NCBI GenBank assembly: GCA_964007475.1
Contig: OZ023273.1
Coordinates: forward strand, 35,028,436-35,092,435
Reading direction: 5' to 3'
Source: Hybos culiciformis
Taxonomy: Eukaryota; Arthropoda; Insecta; Diptera; Hybotidae
Length of the DNA: 64,000 nucleotides
Shown: one piece after another, positions 58,401 to 64,000 of the stretch
How positions within the stretch are numbered: position 1 is the first letter of the stretch
Layout: each line of letters starts with the position of its first letter
Notes under the pieces: generated by a model
Databases searched by the model: none
Told to the model about the DNA's origin: nothing
Seen by the model: only the letters and a program-made list of their open reading frames with translations
Made by a program: the position numbers and the translations under genes

Positions 58401-61400
58401 ATTATTATCAAAACTTTATTAGTATACCATATTTATATTTTAATTTTTCATGTAAATAATTTTGGAGTTAATTATTTTTATATTATAAGTGTGCTTCCTC
58501 AGTCTATAAATTATATTTAATTAAAATCGACATTCCTGCGGGGAAAATCAATCAAACATTTCTAGTTACCTTGACTCAAAAATCTATTGAAGAAAATTTT
58601 ATAAAGCATGTAAATAAAGTTTCACAAAACCATATGTAATTTTCTTAAAATGTGAGCACAATCGTCATGACTAGCTTAAAGCCAACTAAAGTCATGATTG
58701 TATTTAAGAAATAGAATTTTCAAAAAATAACAATTCAAAAAAAATATCTACGGTATATATTCAAACATATATAATAATAAACACTTATATAAATTTTATG
58801 TTTTATGCAGCAGGAGAATAATTTCCAAACAACTTCTTCTTTTATTATTTTTTTTTTAATATCTTTCTTAAATCTATTGTTTACAAATGTTAATAGAACA
58901 AAACACATAGAAAAATTCAAATACAAAATGAATGAAATGAAACAAGAAATGATTGTATTTGACTTTATAACATAGTGTACAATATTATTCTACATATCTG
59001 AGCAAAGAGATTACTCTTTATAGTTCAGAATAAAATAAAAAAAAAATAGACATTTCTAATCCAAATGGAAATTTTAACATTTTTTGTTTATACGGAATTT
59101 AAAATTTTGTATTTTTGAATGAAAAAGTTTAAGTTATAAAGCAGTTTTTAGAATTGCAACATATACAAATACAACATGCATTCACTTTAATTCCTAAAAA
59201 TAATTTTTTTGCAGCAAATGATTTCGGTGGAACCTTTTTTCGATATATCTCCGAAAAAATCCATTTCATTCTTTAGCCGAAATTAATAACACAAATATTT
59301 ATTTTAGCAGATTATGAATCAATTTTTCTTAATAAGAAAAAATTCAATTAGTAGCCTAATTAATTACATAAAAAGAACATTTTCAACAAAAAAAATTGAT
59401 TGATTGTTGTCAACAAAAAATAATATCACGTTGAATTGACTTTTAAAAGTCGTAAAATTCTTATTATATACAAATATATGTATACTGTTGTACATACCTA
59501 ATATTATATAACAATTCAAAAGAATGTAAGTAATACTATCTTTAATTTAAAGAAAATCGAAAATGAAGACAAAATATGCATATGTCAACATACATGTGCT
59601 TAAAGAGAAACCATCTCGTAATATTATTCAACATAAGAAATGACGAAAATTAAGAGTTCTTTTTTAAAATTAAAAATGTAAATAAAAGTTGTTATCAATT
59701 GCCTTAATAAAGTTTATTTGATGTATTTTTCAATACTTAAAAACAAGTAACTTTCATATTGTTCAACTTTTGAAAATAAAAAGAATCTTAAGTCAATATT
59801 ACGTAATGTAAATATTGTTACCTTAGTGCATGTAACTATAGATTGAATATTCGTACAGAAAAAAATACATTTTTTTTAAATTGTTCTAGATAATATATAT
59901 TACAATTTTTCCCATGAGATCTAATTAAATTGCTTCAAATCCTTTTATCGCTTTCCAGAAAAAAATCTGTTTAAAAATTTTAATTGGGATTAAAAAAGGA
60001 AAATTTGCTTCAAGTGATCAGATGTTAGAAGTTTACTTAATTTTGTTTATAGATATCAATATCAAAGAAAAAAATTTAAATAATTTATCAAACATCAATA
60101 GTATGTAGTTCATCTAGCTGAAAAAAATTTAAGAATTTAATGTAAAAAAAAAATACTTTTTTAGCAAGCAATTTTATAACCAAAGTAAATTGACGTCGTC
60201 GCAACTAAACTTTTTTTTTTGTATTCATAAAAAAAATCAAAACTATTTGTCAATATCAAATATTATTTTTTACTTTTTTCCCAAAATAACGTTATCTATT
60301 CAGTTCTGTAAAGTCATATCATATATATTCTATTTGACATTATAGATTTTTATCTTTAAATTAATCTCATAATCATTACAAACTGTTGTAGAAAAATAAT
60401 TTTCTCAACTTTTTTGAAAAATGAACATAAAACTTTTATAAATTTAAACATAACTTTTTTTTTATAAGAAAACTATTTTTTAACTATATTTTTTATAACT
60501 ATTCAAATGAAATGAAGGAAAAACCCATCTGGAAGAAAATTATAAATGAAAATTTACTATCTTTACGTTCATAGTTATTATTCAAAAGTTTTTTTTTTCT
60601 TCATTTTCTTATTCTTCAATATTATTCTCTCAATAAAATATATTCATTCAATTTAAAGCTTTTTTTGATGACAATATTAAAAAATATTGCAAAAAAAAAA
60701 TTTAATAATATCCTTCTTTTTTTTAATATATTTTCTGTGAAGAAATGTCTTTAGTTTCACATTTCTGAAAACACAAAATTTTTAGTTGTGTTCGTTCGCT
60801 TAATACACAATTGATTGGAATTAGGTATTTGTTCAAAAATTATAAGTTATGCCTGGCTAGAACCAATATCAAAAATAAAAAATTATTAAAAAATTATAAT
60901 TTTTAATATTTACATGAATAATTGTCGAAGGTTTTATTATAACTTATTATAAGTATTATGAAAACTAGGTAATCAATATTGTTATGCATAGACCCCACAA
61001 TAATAATTTTCTTTTCATCATAAATTATAACCTATTTATATTTTCATAACAATTTTGAATTTTTATATGTACCTTTGTTCAAAGTATATAAATACATATA
61101 TTTATAATATGATTAATAACAGATGATAAAGTCTAAAATAATCAATAATTTTTTTTAAAAAAAATTAAATATTTAATAATATTTTCTAAAATTTTAATAA
61201 ATTTTAAAATAAATTTTTATTAAAAAAAATAATTTCTATAATAATTATATATACATATAAATAACTAAAGTTCCACTCTCATAAATTTTGGTAATAAATT
61301 ATTTTGATAAAGTATTCTAAAAATTATAGAATACCTAAAAATTATGGATTTATAGATAAGATCAAAAATAACATCAAACATTAAATTTGATTAAATTTAT

Positions 61401-63790
61401 TCATGTGTAAAAACAAATTTACAAATTCAATTATTTTTATTCTAAATTTTATAATAAATAATCTAAAAATATAATTTAGAAAAATTATTTGAAAAAAAAA
61501 AAAATTATATATATTTATTGGAGATAAAAAAACTTTTTAATCTTGTAAAATTCGTGAAACAAAATAAAAGTTTATTAAAAATGAAAAATTATTTGTTCAT
61601 ATAATAAACTTGGTTAAAGCTTAAGTACACATTAAATATCAGGTGTTTAAGTTGTTTACCATAAAAAAATTAAAAACCATAAATTCAAATAATATGAATT
61701 TATAATTTCCATGAAAGTTATATAAATTTTAGATAATGTATAATAATTGAACATAAATTTTTTTTTATTTATGTGAAGATTTTAACATAAAAAAAATTAT
61801 GATCTTCTACTAAATAATAAAATGTTAAAGTTTATTTAGTAAAAATAAAACAAAAATAAACATTGAAGGAAAATAAGAAAACTAATATAATAATTCAAAA
61901 ATTTTGTTACGCTCCTCTTCTATACACAAGACAGATACCTATTTTTTTTTTTATAAAGATAGTCAAATAATTTTATAGAATTTTATTTTCAAACAAAATT
62001 TACCAGGAATCAATAATAAACAATAATTTTATTTTTCTATTTTCGTGATTTAATAAATATTTATTTCATTTTAAGATTTCAACTGCTAACTAAAAGGTTA
62101 GAAAAATGCAACACTCACTAAATTAACTTTTATTTAAGGCTTCATTGAATGTAAGAAAACAAAACTAAATAAATTCCTTAACAAACTCTGTAAAATTAAT
62201 TCTTTCTAAATTCCAAATATAAAAAAAACTAAATATCTTATTATTCAAATCAAATATCATATTTTTATTAATGATGCAATATAATATAATAGTATTCTCC
62301 TGTAATTAAAACCAAATTTATTTGTTACCATGGCTATATAAATTGATATTTATTTAATGGGCATTTAGATTTTTCAATGATGATTTATTTTTGTAATAAA
62401 ATAAATTCAAATTTTCAACACCATTTTGTAAAGTAATTAAAATCTATAGATAAGTTATTTTAATTAATTTATATTATGATATTTCATTATTTATCATAAT
62501 TTCTATGTATTTATTTTTTTTAAATGGCTACTAGGAAATAGCTACTAGAATAGATACTAGAATAGCTACTAGAATAGATGGAGGTTTCTTAAATTTGAAT
62601 GTCCTGGTTGAATGACAACTATTAGAATCATATGCAAGATTAACTAAAATATTATAACAAATTTACAAATTTAAAATCATCCTCAATGGTCAGATGAGAT
62701 TTAATTCACGTTATATTTTCAATACAAAACTTAAAATTTATAATGAAACAAAAAAAAATTTATAATTAAATATTCGCTTCATACTCTATATAGCTTAATT
62801 ATTTGGTAAAAATTGGACTTAACAAAATAAATATAGAATTAATCTTCTCAAAATAAGCTCTATCAGACTTTATTTAACTTAATATTTTCCAGACAATTTA
62901 ATTAAATGAAATTTATTATTTAAAAGTACCAAAATACGTTAATTAGTTTAAAATTTTCAAATTTCAACATAAATTTTACTCTAAGATATAATACTCAAGC
63001 GGAATAATTAATTTTTAGAAAATTCCTTTCTTTTTTTTTTCATTTCAATATAAAATTTAAATAATAATATTCCCAAAAGTACAATAACCCAATTATATAT
63101 TTACCATTATAAATTAAGACGTGTCTTCTTTTTAAACGAATAAATAATCTCTTTTTGAATAACATTTAATTGTAATTTCAAATATCCTAATTATGAATAA
63201 GAACTAAAATATTTTTAGCTATCTATGTACTTGTACAAATATATCTATTACTATTTATAACTTATTTATTCTTATGTACACTAAGGACTAAGGTATATAT
63301 CCATAGAGTATATAAATTTATGAATTGTATTATTATAAATAAATTCTAAGGTATATAAAACATTTTTTTCTATTTCTATTTTGAAGTTCATTTTATTTTT
63401 AATCTAGTATTAAGAAAAATAAGAAAATTTTTATATTATTTGAATTTGTTTACAAACTAAAATCAATAAAAGAGTTATTTGAGGGATTGCTTACTTTTAG
63501 GCACATAAATATTTCTATATGAATACATTTTCGTTCAATATTGTGCCCAAAAATTGTATCTAAACAATTTTTGTTTATAAGGTTTTGGTGAATCCTTTAA
63601 AAAACATTTACATGATAAGAAAAATTCTTTTTTTTAATTTAATTTAATTATTGTCTATTACAATCAAGACGTAGATATTCGTCAAAACCCTCAACGAGAG
63701 AATTTTTTATTGCTTTTTTGTTTTAATAAATTTTTCGAAAATTCCTTGGAATCAGAAACGTTTTTAATCCGCAATTATTGGAAATAAAAT
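55491..63790. other. 8.3 kb of AT-rich DNA, no gene seen
   Basis: No coding segment with convincing composition, no RNA gene and no clear transposon ends were recognised on either strand. A short imperfect repeat of AGCTACTAGAATAGAT occurs near 62535-62580. The 63-codon minus frame at 58735-58926 is Tyr, Phe and Lys-rich and not recognised. Confidence 0.5.
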
Positions 63791-63791
63791 T

Positions 63792-64000
63792 GGAGGTTTA
63801 AGGTCGGTATTCAACTGGAATAAAATCAACCTTTTTCATATAAAATTTTATCTGAGATAAATTTTAGTTGAGTGAATTTAATTTATCGGTACCCAACTGA
63901 AGATAAATGGAAATTTATCTGAGTAAAAATTGTATGAAAATATTTTCACTCAAATAAATTTTATTTAAAAAATTTATCTTGCAAAGAATGTTTTGAACAT
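63792..64000. repeat. Inverted-repeat element cut by the window end
   Basis: TCGGTATTCAACTG near 63803 and CGGTACCCAACTGAAG near 63888 are related. The words TTTATCTGAGATAAATTT, AAATTTATCTGAGT, GAGTGAA and TTCACTC recur in both orientations. The pattern suggests a MITE-like element whose right side lies beyond position 64000. Confidence 0.4.

Noticed and set aside
1..64000. CRISPR arrays, bacterial operons, rRNA genes
   Set aside because: The window has spliced animal exons and no regularly spaced identical short repeats with unique spacers; the tandem arrays found have no spacers.

Overview
This is an AT-rich insect genomic window (roughly four fifths A+T, with long A and T runs). It is dominated by introns, intergenic DNA and small DNA transposons. 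The one gene that can be identified securely is the 3' half of CASK (called caki or CASK in Drosophila), on the + strand. It is a membrane-associated guanylate kinase (MAGUK) scaffold. Its exons are nearly identical at protein level to insect CASK. The animal is clearly an arthropod, most likely an insect and perhaps a fly, but the order cannot be fixed from this sequence alone.

Layout. Positions 1-13577 look like the 3' part of one large CASK intron, because no earlier CASK exon was found there. This intron holds two hairpin-type repeats (619-801 and 1490-1849), a TTAA-flanked transposon (7683-8432), a promoter-like TATA plus initiator pair near 2474-2503, and two small unexplained open frames. 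Ten constitutive CASK exons between 13578 and 29636 join in one frame to give 454 residues plus the stop. They encode the end of the L27 region, then PDZ, SH3, the hook and the guanylate-kinase-like domain, ending in the typical SWLY. Two further in-frame segments look like optional exons: a 30-nt micro-exon between PDZ and SH3 (16601-16630) and a 51-nt exon between SH3 and the guanylate-kinase-like domain (23000-23050). The SH3 exon before the second one ends in a GC rather than a GT donor.

From 29637 to 64000 no complete gene is visible. This part starts with the CASK 3' UTR and a long A-rich tract. It then carries a series of mobile elements: a foldback element with 9-bp target duplications (33584-34636), a tRNA-derived SINE fragment (37790 onward), a terminal-inverted-repeat element with internal repeated tags (39900-40825), a pogo/Tigger-like element (42017-43072) with a GC-rich foldback element nested inside it (42086-42640), and a complete non-autonomous hAT element (49784-50382). 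Minisatellites lie at 55013-55127 and 55320-55490. A few short splice-flanked open segments may be terminal exons of unknown genes. The best is on the minus strand at 31444-31518, and all are reported with low to moderate confidence.

The most unusual signal is a set of three foldback elements (25650-25889, 33584-34636, 42086-42640). Their arms are built from short repeated units that contain GACATTT, and the two larger ones have 9-bp flanking repeats. This architecture is reminiscent of Drosophila FB elements. One of them contains an 86-bp perfect, spacer-free palindrome.
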